This document shows, piece after piece, positions 35,309-48,300 of a stretch of 64,000 bases of DNA (positions are counted from its first letter, which is position 1; every line of letters begins with the position of its first letter). A program made the position numbers and the translations under genes. Origin of the DNA: Dasypus novemcinctus (lineage: Eukaryota > Chordata > Mammalia > Cingulata > Dasypodidae); assembly GCF_030445035.2 (NCBI RefSeq), contig NC_080677.1, positions 159,217,169 through 159,281,168 on the forward strand, read 5' to 3'. The notes under the pieces were generated by a model. It did no database searches, was not told where the DNA came from, and saw only the letters and a list, made by a program, of their open reading frames with translations.

Positions 35309-36726
35309 ATATGTTAAAGATTATTGTTTCATGTGTAAGTAGAATCTGCAAAGCCAATACAGTGAACAAATATGAATTCAATGGAAGAGAAGGTTACAAA
35401 CTGATGGTTTTAGGAAAATTTGGCTTATAAGGTATATCTAAATAAAACTTGATCCAATATTCTTTAAAGTCATTAAAAATATTAATTAGAATTTTTAAAA
35501 AACAGTGGGTCATTATCTCTCTTTGTGAATAATCCTGGGGATTTAGACAGTAAACCATGTAATGGATAAAATGAAAATGCCAATGGTTTATAATGTGCAT
35601 ATTTTTGATTATATAAAATTTAGTTGTTCTAAAGTATCAAGTATGTTTAAAATAATTTAAAAGGTAATATTTAAAATATGATTTTAATGAGAAATTTATA
35701 AAGCTATCTTCTGGGATGGCCCTGCAGGAAACATAGGCATGGGAAGGATCCAGGATTGATGTCTACAATGCCAATTTTGGAATATTCTGGAATAATCAGT
35801 AGGTACAGGTACAAACTAAGGCTCATAGTTAAAGGACTCGACCTTATGCAGAAATTAGGTGTTCCTTGTATAAAGGTCATTTTGCAATTACATAAGTAAA
35901 AAAATTTCCTCCCTCTTATGTTTATCCATGAGAGCTAAATATGAGACGTTTCTGGTTTGGGAATCAAAGAACTAGAATTTTGTTTCAGTAGTAAAATTAG
36001 CAAATGTGAAAAGTTAGCATCCTATGAAAATGCTCATGATAGCATATTCAAATATAAGCAAACATCCATGAATAGCTGAAAGAGGAGAAACTAATTTTTG
36101 TATCTCTCTTTTTTATCCTTGGATACCACTGAATGTTCACTCTGTTCAGGGTGGAGACGGGTTTGCCTTTAGCTGGTCATAATATGATCATCATCCTCAG
36201 GAATAAATTCCACTTTCTGGGGCATAGTATTGAGGTGGATAAACAATATGTAATGTTAATGTACCCCGGAAAATGCTACAAACAACAAGAACAACAATAA
36301 CTTTGAATTATACTGACATCAAATACTCTCAAATTAATCAGATTTTAATTATTGTCAGGCTTTTGGGTTGCATCTTCAACTAGAAATATCTCTAGGGGGA
36401 AGAAAAGCATTCTGTAGTAGTTTTAAAGCTTCATTGTAAAGAGGGTATTTTAACATTTAAAAAATAGGTCTAAAAACCAGGGCCAGAGAAATATTTGAAA
36501 ATTAAGATAAAAAATAAAAACATTTTAAAAGTCCTGCACTTTCCTAAAGGTTTGCTTTATGCTTACAACCAAAATAAATAAAGGATTAGAACAGACTGGA
36601 CAAAATGACTTCTACATTATTTGCCCTTTTAGACTTAAACCTTTGATATTGGTTTATTTTTCTCCAATCTGACTATTTGGTAAGAATGAAGCTAATAACC
36701 TGCATATAACATGTAGTAATAATTTA

Positions 36727-36842
36727 TAAATGCATATATACATATATTCGCACACACATATATAAAGAATGCATGGCTATATATGCACTCATATATGCAT
36801 TTATGTGTATGTGTGTATGAAAACACACCTACATACATATTG
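36727..36842. repeat. TA/CA/TG-rich low-complexity tract
   Basis: Alternating purine-pyrimidine sequence of mixed TA, CA and TG units (atatacatatat, cacacacat, tgtgtatgtgtg). It is imperfect and has no coding potential. Confidence 0.8.
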
Positions 36843-39738
36843 ATACAGAATGTCTTTGCTGATGTTGGAAGCCTTATTTAATATTATTTCATTCAAGGAA
36901 AAAAACTACCAAGATGGAGCCAGCAGATTTAAATTATTATGTTACTGTTTCTTATTCTTGGACTTTATAAATATTGGAACCATTGCATGTATGAATTAAG
37001 CCTATGGGGTAAATACTTGATTTTTAAATTATCATTGCCTACTGCTTGCTCCCTACCCATTCTCCCAAAATAAGTGCTCTGCAGATTCACTGTCAAAATT
37101 CCATTCCTTGGTCTTTCGTGACTGTACAAATGAAATTTTCGAAAGAGAGTATGCTATGATGATTTGATCTAATCTGGTCTATGCAGAAAGGTCAAACTTG
37201 GAATTAAACATTGGGTTTCTCCTTTTGGCTTAGTTAGGCTTGCCTAAGAAAATAGCAAAGCCTCCAAAAGCTGGCTCCTTTTTCTGTGTCACTCCTGTAT
37301 CAAAGGCAATCCTCCCTGTCCAAACCTGGTAGGGTTCTGCAGGGTCAAATGGAGGAAAAGCAACCTTGTGAGCAGGCTCGGCCACGTAGTAGCCTCTGCC
37401 AGACCACCAGATGACTCAGCCAGAGCGCAGCTCCTTGTTTCTCTGACTCTTTTGGCTGGGCTGAAGCGTTGTTTGGGGCTCTGCTATAAAGACTTATTGC
37501 AAAATAAGGTAAAGGTTTTCAACAAATATTTAACATATATTTCCTATTATCCTCTTATCCTATTAACAGTATTTTCTGAGATGTGTTTGCTGTTATCAGG
37601 TGTCCAGTGATGGCCGGTGGGGAGGATAATATGGCAAGTTAAGTTTGGAAAATGCGGGCTACAGAACGTTTACTAGGTTTCATTACAGCAGGACTTGTCA
37701 GCTAACTTGCATTGTGAGGCTCCAAGATGGGAGTTATAAGATGTAAAGTACACACACACTTATAATATAAAAACACATATAAAATACCATTTGCATATAA
37801 AAATATTTAAAAGTGATACACTAATATGTTAATAGTGCTTATCTTTGGGTGTTTAGATTTGGGAGTTTACTTTTCTCTTTATCATTTTGTGATTTTTCTG
37901 TAATTGACATCTAATACCTTTTTCTTAAGAGTTTTTTTAAAAAAAGTTCATTGAAATAATTTACCTTTCCTACTTCTGAAAGGACTTGAGCCAATTAGAA
38001 TTTAAAATTCATTGAAAAAATGTACTTAATGCTGAAAACAGAATAGAGTGAATCTTAAGGTAGGGAGTATATAGATCAATTTAGGCAACCACTTTGAACA
38101 CACTTAATTTCTTGGGCAATTAATTTGGTTCCAAAAACATTAGCAGTCAGTTGTATGGCAGAAGTAGAAAGCCCCTGGACTACACAGGTTATTCTGACAG
38201 CAGAAGACATTTAAACTTGTCAGTAATAAGTGTTCTTCCATTTTTTAAACTCTTTTGTTGGTTTGACTTATTTAACTTACAACTGGTTACAGGAAAGCAC
38301 ATTTGTTAGATTGTGTAACATATGTCTGATTGCTCTGGAAACAAGATAAAAAAGGGAATTGGGGCGGGGAGATGGTTGGTGAGATGCCAAAGGCCATGGA
38401 GCTCTGTCACCACGACAACATCCTCTGTGGTCCTCACTATGATTTGGAGAGAGGGCATTCCCCTTCAGGCCCTTGAACTTCCATCTGGACGGAGTTGAGA
38501 AACATCCTTCCCTTGGCTTATTTACTTCTCATCTTTCCTCGTCCTTCTAATCTCTTTCTTCTTTCTTTTCTCTCTTATGAGAGAGGGCAGCATGGCATTC
38601 CACAGCTAGGAGGCAACCCCATCATTGCTGGGCCTTGAGGGGGTCTCCAGGGCTGTCCAACCAGTGATGCCTCCTCTTCCTACTGGAAAGTTTAGAAATC
38701 GTAGGCCATGCCAAATATGCAACTGAAGGCACAAGATGCCATTTTATGACCTTTGACCAAAGCAGGGGATGCTGAGTAACTTGAAAAACTTCCACAGGAT
38801 CAACAATACCCCCTCCCCACTCTATTGATCCCCCGTGGAGTCCAAATATCAGCAAAGGAACTGAAACTAAAGGAGGTCCTCTCCACAACCTCTTCCCACT
38901 AAGTTTTTGACAACTATTCAAAAACTGATCACATTCTTAAGTGTGTCCCAACTTTTAAATTATGTCAAGCAAGTTAATGACATCGTTTTGTTGTTTTTCA
39001 AATGAGAAGATTCCATTTTTTAGTTCTACCCTGAACTTTTCATTTTGTTTTCAAATATGGTCAGGTGAAAATTTTAAGATAAGCCATCCATATTTCATTT
39101 TATTCATTTCATCATAAACCACTTTCTTCTTCCTTTAAACTCATCTGCTTTAGAGATATAAGGGACCATCCAAACAGAAGGCCTGGTGACACATTATTTC
39201 CACAGAAACCCTTCACTAAAATGTGATGAGGATAAACCCACTGCACTCAATATCCAGTCATAAGTGCTTTATTTTGAATTCAGCAGAATTCACCTAAGTA
39301 AGCTGTTTATTTGAGTACCAAGATTTTGAAGTTTAAACCAGCATATTAAACATGAATAAAAACATAGGCAATTTATCTCTATAGGCTTTATAATGTATGC
39401 ATGAATTCTTTGTACATTGAGAACAAAAACTATTCATATGAAAAAACATTGGATATGGCATCTCCATAAGTGGTTTAACAAATGCAATGTGATTGAATTA
39501 ACCTTCAGAATAAATGAAGGAAATAACCAACACATCAGAAGGAATTAAGAACAACAGAATTTTGAAGAAATAATGCACATTTGCCATTTCAGTGACAAAG
39601 AAATTAGTCAACTTATAAAACACTTACCCTCCCTAAATCTTTCCATTATGCATTTATGCATCCTATGCAATTTTGCTATTTGAATTAAACCATAACACAT
39701 CAGAAAAATAAAACAGTTAATTACTAGCTCCACAGATC

Positions 39739-39745
39739 ACTTGCC
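39739..39745 (-). promoter_or_regulatory. GPR158: Non-canonical GC splice donor of GPR158
   Basis: On the minus strand the exon ends ATTAG and the intron starts GCAAGTG. Reading frame fixes the boundary: AG plus the A that opens the next exon gives arginine, followed by FVLAARLQ. Apart from the GC, the site matches the donor consensus well (AG|GCAAGT), which is typical of U2-type GC-AG introns. Such weak donors are often linked to alternative splicing. Whether that happens here cannot be seen. Confidence 0.85.
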
Positions 39746-39883
39746 TAATTGTATGGAATATAGCAGAGATGATGAGCTCATTGTGAACTGCGACAGCCAT
39801 GTAGCGCGGTTCATGAAACGCTGATGGTACTGTCCGCACTGCATAGCAGAGATAAACACCCCACAAGAGGAATAAAAATTCAG
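39745..39883 (-). CDS. GPR158: GPR158 internal exon (probably exon 8): TM5 and TM6
   Basis: This 139-bp exon follows acceptor cttgcag. It starts with two bases that finish an alanine codon and ends with AG, the first two bases of an arginine codon. The translation is AEFLFLLWGVYLCYAVRTVP (TM5), then SAFHEPRYMAVAVHNELIIS and AIFHTIR (TM6). The peptide is uninterrupted and matches GPR158 as known in mammals. The frame is correct only if the exon ends at AG and the intron begins GCAAGT, which makes this a GC donor. Reading one base further would shift the next exon out of frame. The neighbouring exons lie 17.9 kb upstream and 4.7 kb downstream on the minus strand. Confidence 0.95.
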
Positions 39884-40083
39884 CTGCAAGAAGAGCAAAA
39901 AAATCTGCCATTAGTTTTATAGGTGAAGATAAAAGTAAAGTGTAATTTCTTTAGCATGCATTTGTAAATGTTTAGTTAGAAATAGATGCATAGAAGTTAT
40001 TCACATATGATACATACAATATATATTCATCTTTAATTTCTATTCAGTGTCTAGAAGATTTTTCAAAGGTATACTTTTTTATT

Positions 40084-40370
40084 TTTTTCAGGTTTCAGTG
40101 AATTTAATGAAATCATACAAAACTGTTCTCGGACAACAACGGAATGGAGCTAGAAGTCAATAACACAGGGAGATCCTTTTGTGGTTCATCAGCATGATGA
40201 ATTGATGTTCACATGCTTGCGTGAGGCGTGCCTCCCTCCAAGCTTGCTATGATATCGGCACATTACCCGTCTAACTGGGAAAAAAAAACAAGAACACAGG
40301 GAGAACCTGGAAATTCACAAGTATATGGAATTTGAATGATATACCCTTTTCTTTTTACATTTTTAAACAA
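40084..40370 (+). mobile_element. Small LINE-1 ORF2 fragment split by the U13 insertion
   Basis: The left part, with ggacaacaacggaatggagc and agaagtcaataac, and the right part, with gaaattcacaagtatatgga, match the endonuclease-domain region of the larger L1 near 51.70-51.78 kb. The U13 pseudogene with its A-tail lies between them. The coding frame is destroyed. Confidence 0.65.
40172..40290 (+). pseudogene. SNORD13 (U13 snoRNA) retro-pseudogene
   Basis: The stretch from gatccttttgtggttcatca through gcatgatgaattgatgttca to ggcacattacccgtctaac follows U13 small nucleolar RNA along its length. U13 guides modification of 18S rRNA. The C-box-like TGATGA survives, but the D-box CTGA near the 3' end has become CTAA. 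An A-run follows (40281-40289), and the unit is flanked by a 10-bp direct repeat aacacaggga at 40162-40171 and 40293-40302. These are the marks of L1-driven retroposition. It sits inside an older L1 fragment, so it is almost certainly not expressed. Confidence 0.88.
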
Positions 40371-40489
40371 ATCAATCTTACTGATATATATTAATATAGT
40401 AGACAATTCATCCAAAGTGTAAAATCAGTAGCATTTGGTATAATCACATAGTTGTGTGTTCATCACTCTATCTCTAACTTTGAATAATC

Positions 40490-40650
40490 TCAGGTAACTT
40501 AACCTCTCTGACTGCAGTTTCTTCATCTGTGAAATATGGATAAAAAAATACATACTTCAAGAGATTATTTGCTAATTAAATAATATAATGCACATGAAGC
40601 ACCTAATGTGATTTCTGACACACAGTAGAGATCAAATAAATGGTTCTTCT
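40490..40650 (+). repeat. MIR SINE, diverged
   Basis: It resembles the 3' half of MIR: taacttaacctctctgactg, cagtttcttcatctgtgaaa, then a tail with attaaataatataatgcaca and aagcacctaatgtgatttct. It is old and non-coding. Confidence 0.7.
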
Positions 40651-41419
40651 TATTAAATATCTCATTTGACATTTTCTCAAACAGACATGACTAATTGGTT
40701 TTATTCACTTTGAATAATCTTTACAACGCATTTGATCTGCTCAGTGACATGACTGCATTGGCAGATAATATCTAATCAATTAGAAGACAGTTTTAATTTA
40801 GCAGAAAAAATATCATCAAATGTATTATCTAGGGTAACTTACTTGAACACCAAAACACTCATCTCCATTCCCAGATGCCAAAGTGTTTTACCTGCCAAAG
40901 TTTCAGTGTATTTCCACCACCATTTAAGAACCAGTAAGTACCAGAATTATTGAAAATCCCTTAAATAAATACATCGAGAGTTACTCCAAAGCCCTAATAT
41001 GCCCAGAAGCTAAAAAAAGAAAAATCAACTTCACTCAAATCTCTCCATGAAATTTCGTGAAGGTCTGAATTATTCAGTAGGTTGTCCAAAGGCCATATGC
41101 TGGGTAAATGCTTTTTTCCTGCCATGCTCTCCTGAGTTGGGAAGGGAAAATCAGGAAATGCTGATTTGCGGATACCACTAGTGCCTTCTCTACCCAGACG
41201 TGAAATCAGCTTTTCTTGCTACCCAGGCTTTATGTTGGCCGCCCACATCGGTGCTGTGTTTCTTAGACGCTGCCTTCTGCCTGGTCTCAGACCCGCAGGT
41301 CAACACCACAGCCTTAGTTTTGTCCCAGCTTGCCTTGAATCTCCCAGCCCCTGGTTTTTTGCCTTGTCTCCATGGTTCTTCAGCATTTTTACATTCTCAG
41401 CATGGGGGATTGTACTGTC

Positions 41420-41560
41420 TATATTCAGAAACCTGCAGTGGCTCACGAGTATTTCACAAATGCCTCATCTTGGCATTCCTAGCCTTCTAGAGTATGCCTT
41501 TTATTTTATCTACCTAAAATCATCTCCCACTTCCTACCTGAACTCTTTGAGCTGACCCAG
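41420..41560 (+). repeat. Possible L2 3'-end fragment
   Basis: Phrases such as cagaaacctgcagtggctca and the following pyrimidine-rich stretch recall the L2 tail. The match is weak and the borders uncertain. Confidence 0.35.
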
Positions 41561-41603
41561 GAAGTCTCATTGCTGCATGAACACTCCAAAGATTAGTCTT
41601 GCT

Positions 41604-42012
41604 TCTTTATTATTATTTTTTATTTATTTCTCTCCCCTTCCACCGCCCCCCCCCCCGTTGTCTGCTCTCTGTGTCCATTTGCTGTGTGTTCTTTTGTGAC
41701 CGCTTCTATCCTTATCAGTGGCACTGGGAATCTGTATTTCTTTTTGTTGCGTCATCTTCTTGTGTCAGCTCTCCATGTGTGCGGCGCCATTCCTGGGCGG
41801 GCTGCACTTTCTTTCACACTGGGCGGCTCTCCTTACGGGGCGCAAACCTTGTGCATGGGGCTCCCCTACGCGGGGGACACCCCTGCGTGGCAGGGCACTC
41901 CTTGTGCGCATCAGCACTGCGCATGGGCCAGCTCCACATGGATCAAGGAGGCCCGGGGTTTGAACCGCGGACCGCCTGTGTGGTAGGCAGATGCCCTATC
42001 CATTGGGCGTCT
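41604..42012 (-). mobile_element. DAS-III SINE (armadillo tRNA-derived)
   Basis: Read on the minus strand it has the tRNA-like head (plus-strand end around ggtttgaaccgcggaccgcc), the body with gcagcccgcccaggaatggc, and an A/T-rich tail. The tail side also holds a run of C on the plus strand (41647-41659). The last bases of the head after gggc appear trimmed. Open frames through it are chance. It lies in the same sense as GPR158. Confidence 0.9.
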
Positions 42013-43659
42013 AATTCTTTGCTCAGGCCATTGCTTCTACTACTAGAACTGCTTCTCCCACACATTTCCAAATCTTAGCCTATTTTTTCAATGTCTAATT
42101 CAGGTCCCACTTCCATCAAAAGCCACTTTAAGTGATTCTTACCTACATTGGATTTCCCTCCCTCTAACGTCTTCTCATTTTTAACTATCTGCACTTTACA
42201 ATGCAGAGAATAACGTCACACAACATATAACTGGGAGAAAGTGTTTCCTGGAGTCATGTTAGTCACCCTGCACCTCAGCTCCAGCTAGCTTCTGACCCAG
42301 CCCTCAGGACAAAAGCTGACCTTTCACCGATTTTTCTTCCCTTGCCCACAGAGAAGAAAGAACAGTACTGAGTGCACACGGACTAGATTTCATAAATATT
42401 TGTTGGATTGAACGAACATGAGTGATACTAGTTTCCTGTTTAAATCATTAGAGAGGTAGACTTTCTGCTACCCTGCCACTCCTCTGAAATCATAGGGCTT
42501 GAATGTAGTCTGAAGATCCCAGCGGTATTAGGATCAGCAGTGGCACGTGCTGGTGCTATCACTGGTGGGCATTAAGGCAGAGGGTAGTACTGGGCTTGGC
42601 ACTCAAGAACGGTGAATGTGAAAACATTAAGCAACACCAGCACAACAACATGCTGCAGTTGAAGGAGTCACGTGTAGCTGCATTGAAAACTGTTATCTCC
42701 TGCCACTTACTGTAGTATTTTTATATGATTTTATCATACTCAAATTTTTAGAAAAAGGAAAAGTTATTGGGTTAATTAGTTTGCTACAATGGATAATTAC
42801 TTTAAAAAATAAGACAAAATAAAATTCCTCATAATAGCTAAGCTGAACATTAAAATCATTTCATTAGCAATATCAAACAACATGCTCCTAACCAAAAACA
42901 ATTTATTATTCAAAGTACTAATTAAACTAGATGTGATATATAAAAGTTGAGCTTGGGGAAAAAAAATCAGTTTCATATAATTAAGTTCAGGCTAACACTG
43001 CAATTAGTAAAGGAAATATGCAGATGTTACCAAATTTTGCAGTGTTATTACGTGGGAGTTGAAATATGTGTTGGGCTTCTGCTTTAGAAAATTATGTCTA
43101 GTGTTAAATGATTTTGATGGGAGGCAGGAGTATATTTAAAAAGAGAATGCATTTCTATTTCAAGGTCCAAATTGGGCTCTCAGAAAAAGGAAGCATTTTA
43201 TTTTTAATCTATAAAAGATAACACTCAGTTTTAAAAGTTAACTACCACAGCTTTTTAAAAATTAATATACCATGCTGAACATAATTTCACATTATCTTTC
43301 CAAAGGGTGAGACCAACAAAGAAGTGAGAATCAATATCAATTCTTCAACACTGAAGATTCCCGGGCTCCGTGATCTTAGACAGCCCAAGGGGCTGGGAGA
43401 AAGACAACTGCCAAGGGTCAAAGGCACTCAGTAGGGCATGCGGCTTTACAATCAATAATTTTCCACTCTTCTCAGTCCTTTAAAAATTATTTTACATGGT
43501 ATAAATAGATACATAAACCAAGAAATATTTAGGTTTCATTTCCCAGATGTTCCTTTCAATGTCCTCTTTTACTTCAAATCATATCCACTTAGAAAACTCA
43601 TAGTCAAGCCAAAAAGAAAAATAAGGTTCTATTGTAAGGATATTTTATTTTATTTTTCA

Positions 43660-44046
43660 AAAGCTTTATTTTATTTATTTTTCTTCCCTCCCACCCCTGT
43701 TGTCTGCTCTCTGTGTCCATTTGCTGTGATTTCTTCTGTGTCCACTTGCATTACCCAGCGGGCACCGGGAAACTGCGTCTCTCTTTTGTTGCGTCTTCTT
43801 GCTGAGTCAGCTCTCTATGTGTGCAGTGCCACTCCTGGGCAGGCTGCGCTTTTTTCATGTGGGGCGGCTCTCTTTGCGGGGTGCACTCCTTGTGTGTGGG
43901 GTTCCCCTGTGTGGCACGGCATTCCTTATGCATGGTAACACTGAGCATGGGCCAGCTCACCACATGGTCAGGAGGCCCCGGGGATCAAACCCTGGACCCT
44001 CCATATGGTAGGCGGATGCTCTATCAGTTGAGCCACGTCCTCTCGC
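43660..44046 (-). mobile_element. DAS-type SINE, more diverged
   Basis: The same architecture is seen in reverse, with the tRNA-like head at the right end (ggatgctctatcagttgagc) and the tail at the left. An imperfect A/T-rich direct repeat (about 43644-43657 and 44048-44062) flanks it. The head resembles that of the older copy at 58.7 kb more than the young copies. Confidence 0.85.
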
Positions 44047-44802
44047 CTTATTTTGTTTTTATTCTAACAATATGGTGGTCAGCACAGAGGTTATAGTTAA
44101 GTATTAAATCAAATACCTTCAATAAGTCTTGGGACTATCTCAAATGCCAGCTCCCGGGTTCAACCAGTATATGGAAGCCTTGAAGTGTTGGAGGCTTATC
44201 TGCTTTTTCTTTGGTTAAAAGAAGCATAATTTTGAGAATTACATTGATGAAAACAATGAGTGACTTTCTGATGGAATTTCAAGGGAGGAGTGACTTTATT
44301 GGACCATGTAGCCTAAGGATACACTTGGAGTATGTGTGTGTGGCTGGGAAGGGGGGCACATTTTGAGATGTTGTTATTCCACTTGCCTTGAGGTGCTCTT
44401 TTCAGCTTTGGGTTTGAGAAGCCAGAGGAGAGGGTGCTGCCATGTATTTCACTAGAACCATGGAGTACAGGATGCCTGGTCCCTCCAAGTCCACGGAGGC
44501 TGTTTTTGCTGGTTGAGAATCTCCATCTGTTGCAATTGCCCCTGTTCCACTGGTAGAACACAGGCCTCCTCAGTGTCTGCCCTGTGGTCTCCAGGATACT
44601 TCCAGGGCAGAGGTTTTCAGAGCAGCAAGCTATGTCTTCCAATAATGTTCCTTCCATTCCCCTCTCCCCATCATTGGCATGTATATTCTTTGGGGAAGAA
44701 GTTGGAATTGATAGGCGGGTCCTTGGGAAGTTAGATAAATTATTGCTTATCAGAGCTTGGAGGTGAATTAGGCTTGGCTTGGGATACTGCTTTGACAATG
44801 AG

Positions 44803-44817
44803 GGAGGGAGGGAGGGT
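44803..44817. repeat. (GAGG)n short tandem repeat
   Basis: Three to four units of gagg/aggg in a row. Minor. Confidence 0.7.
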
Positions 44818-44944
44818 TCAGGAGGTCACTGCAAATCTACTGTTGTGTTGGCCAGAGAGTCTTTCTCATTTGATTTATGCCAGGGTCTCCATTACTGAGG
44901 GGAACAGGTCCCCAAATTTTTAACATCTACATATTTTTTTAAAA

Positions 44945-45359
44945 AAGATGTTTATTTATATCTCTCCCCTTTCCCCTCACCCCTGCCCTGCCCGAGTTGT
45001 CTGTTCTCTGTGTGCATTTGCGGCGTGTTCCTCATTTTGTTTGCTTCTGTTGTTGTCAGCAGCATGGGAATCTGTGTTTCTTTTTGTTGCGTCATCTTGC
45101 TGTGTCAGCTCTCCGTGTGTGCGGCGCCATTCCTGGGCAGGCTGCACTTTCGCACTGGGCGGCTCTCCTTATGGGGCGCACTCATTGCGCATGGGGTTCC
45201 CTTACACGGGGGACACCCCTGCGTGGCATGGCACTCCTTGCACGCATCAGCACTGCGCATGGGCCAGCTCCACACGGGTCAAGGAGGCCCGGGGTTTGAA
45301 CCGCAGACCTCCCATGTGGTAGACGGATGCCCTATCCACTGGGCCAAGTCCACTTCCCC
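44945..45359 (-). mobile_element. DAS-III SINE
   Basis: A full-length reverse-oriented copy. The tail is at the left (tttaaaaaagatgtttattt) and the head at the right, ending cactgggccaagtccacttc. It is close to the 20.6-kb copy in sequence. Confidence 0.92.
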
Positions 45360-48300
45360 CCAACTTATTTTTAAAAGGACCCTGAACTCAGAGGAAATGA
45401 TATTACTAGGCTCTTCTCTTTATTGGTACTGCAGAAATCAGAATTGGGGGAGCCAAAGAGCTCAGTGGAACTTTCAGTCCATGCGGGTCAGCAGCTTGTT
45501 ACTTAAACTATTATGTTTAATGCAAGGAGTAGGTCTGTAGAAATATTGCCACTGAGCTATACCTACTCCCCTGAAATGTTCTCAACAACTGAGCTAATTC
45601 ATAGGATCTCTCCATTCAAGCAAAAAGAGAGAGATTTTTCTTTTTTTATTTTAATTTTTTTCTCTCTTAAAATCCTAGGGTTCCACAGGGGAACCGAAAT
45701 TTCTTAGATGTAATTGTGACACCATATGTACCTTAATTATTCTTGCTCCCTCTCCCTTAAGCCCCACCCAAAGGCAATTGTCACCCCAATGAAAAAATCT
45801 TCTGTTTATAAAAGATAAAAACGACACTGTAAGTGTAAAATCAAGGGATTAAATAAATTAATGTATCCTTCCTTTTTTGCCCTAAAGCATCATATAAAGA
45901 ACTAAGCCTCAAAGATGTAAAATCCTTTTCAGAAGAAGCTGAACATAAATATATAGAAAACTAACTTCCATTTCAATCATTCTAAAAACCTCAAGCAAGC
46001 TCTTAAAGGCAGTTTTTTGTGAAGCAATCCAAGTCAAGGAAAAAAACTGACAATACTGTCAGGCTTTTATAAAGGAATGAAGACTAAAGATGCATTTTTA
46101 TAATGCTAATAAGTAATGCAACACGGATTAAGGAATACAGTATATTAGAATAAAAGAATGTATGTAAATGAATCTAAATTATGAACATTAAGCCAGATGA
46201 GGAAAAGGTCTAATCTGGTTTCCCTAATACTCATTAAATGACACTTACATCACACTTCACCTGATATAATATAGTCTAATTTTCTAGAATAATTATTTCA
46301 ATTCTTAGAAACAATTGCTCTTTTAGAATTTTCCTATACACCTCAGTTTATCACATTTTTCTCAGATCCTTATAAACACTGGCATACCACTAATTAAATT
46401 ATTGAACATACTGTCTGTTTTGTATGTTTAAAATAGTACCCTGGGAAGGAGAATAAAGAAGAGTATGCTACTGGTGTAAAGATTATATGCTGTGTAGTGA
46501 AAATGTTGCATGTGAAATCCATGGAAGCTAATTAGCACTTCTAAACAGTGGGATAATCAATATTGGAATTTATTCTTGTGCTAGATAGACATGACAGTAG
46601 ACAATTCTCACTTATCTACCTTTTAGATGATCATCACCTAGCTTCTGGAAGAAGCGGGACAACTATTTCAGTCTTTGCCTAGCTCTGTTTGATAGTAGAT
46701 TTAGTCCTGGAATGGAAGGTCTTCAACTTTACCATGTATTAGCTACTTTTTGCAGCCTTGCTGTATTTTTCCTGTAGGTAAAGTAAATTAAGTATTCAAC
46801 CAGTTATCAGAAGTTGAGCACTAACTAACTAAATATACTAAAGGATGACTCCTCATTATATTATTACCTCTACTGTTATGGCAATTTATCCCAAATTTGG
46901 AAACCCTATATTGGAGCACCCTGCCTGGTACCTCTAAATCTAGATGTCAAGATGTGATCTGTTTGACACTAGGGCTGAAATTTATAAAGATTAATTGAGG
47001 AATGAGAAGTCAATTCTACTCATTTGTCAATTAATTTTGTATCAACTAATTAGGCAATGGGTAGTGGAGTGAAGTTTTGACTTTTTAACATGACTAATAT
47101 TAACAATGTTGGTGAAAAAGGGGCTAAGCATAGACAACTGAACACCAACAAGGGGAACTAGATTTAGAAAAAGAAAAAAAATTGGCAGTCCTACTATCAA
47201 CTCTTTTCTCTTTCAAAATTATTTATTTTCAAAAATATTTATTTGATATCTTCATTAATTTAGGAGAATGTTTCTCAATCTCAATCCTTTATTCTCTACA
47301 AAAATTTTGGGGGTATAGTTAAATAATAAAAATTTAATAAAAGCAAATAAATTATATTCTGTCAATATTTACAAGTGCCATATGCAATATTTTTTAAATT
47401 ATAATTTTATTTGCATGACAAATTTTTACCAATCTAGATTCTTGACTTTGAAGAACTCAGGAATAGAATTTCATAAAAGAATTTGAAATCACCAACTTAG
47501 TTTATACAACTTCCTCAAAAACAACTAAAAATTTTTGAACATATACTTTTATCACTGAAATGAAACTGAAGATAATTGTGTAAATTCTGGATTTTAGCTT
47601 TAGCATGCTTCTTCATGCTGGTCTAATTATGACCAAAGAATGATTACAAGAGGTGACATCATTAAGATGGTGATGTAAGCCATGCCCTGAAAAAACCTCC
47701 CGAGAGACTCAGTGAATATAAGGACAAACTCTACTTATTTAGAACTCAGGAGGATGGTAGAGACTGAAGAAGGACTCCACAAATGCTGAGTCAAAGAAAG
47801 AGAAAAGTATCAGGTAGGAAATGACCACCCTGGACCAGCTGGTCCTCTTCCCCTCCCACTCACTTGGTCCCTTCAAAGCTTGGGAATTCCCCAGAGGTAG
47901 CAGCCAGTGTCCTTCCCACCAGGGACACAGACTACAGGGGAACTCACAGAAATGAGTTAGAATCCCATGTATATTCAGGCTCAGGGAGCCAAGTCCACAG
48001 AGACCCAGAGTAGAAAAGAAGCCACTTAGGAGTACTGCATACAAAAGGGTCCCCAGAGAGGCGAGAAGAAGAGAAAAATCCTGGCAGAATGGTGGTAACT
48101 CAAGTGGTACACACACTCAATCCAGTTACTGTTAGTGAAACTACCTAAATGCACAATGGAATTTTCTGGAGTGACCCACCTTCCTGGATTGACCTCATCT
48201 GGCTCCCAAGGAGGGAGTACCCTAACAGGGAAGAAATTGGAGGCACAGAAGCCTTACAGAGACCAAAGAAAGGGGTAGGGGTGCTAAACTGAACTCTTGT

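Larger units (their letters stand above)
35032..39744 (-). other. GPR158 intron with GC donor (probably intron 8)
   Basis: This 4.7-kb intron opens with GCAAGT and closes with tttcag. It is AT-rich, with simple repeats near 35277-35308 and 36727-36842. No coding sequence, SINE or LTR was recognised in the rest. Confidence 0.85.

Noticed and set aside
41599-42078. 159-codon frame and similar frames at 20571-21035 and 45010-45540
   Set aside because: They are translations of DAS SINEs. The same peptide phrases recur at every SINE copy.
44313-44798. 161-codon minus-strand open frame in the large intron
   Set aside because: It has no recognisable domain, shows no splice context and overlaps a plus-strand frame. 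It is probably chance or part of an old repeat.
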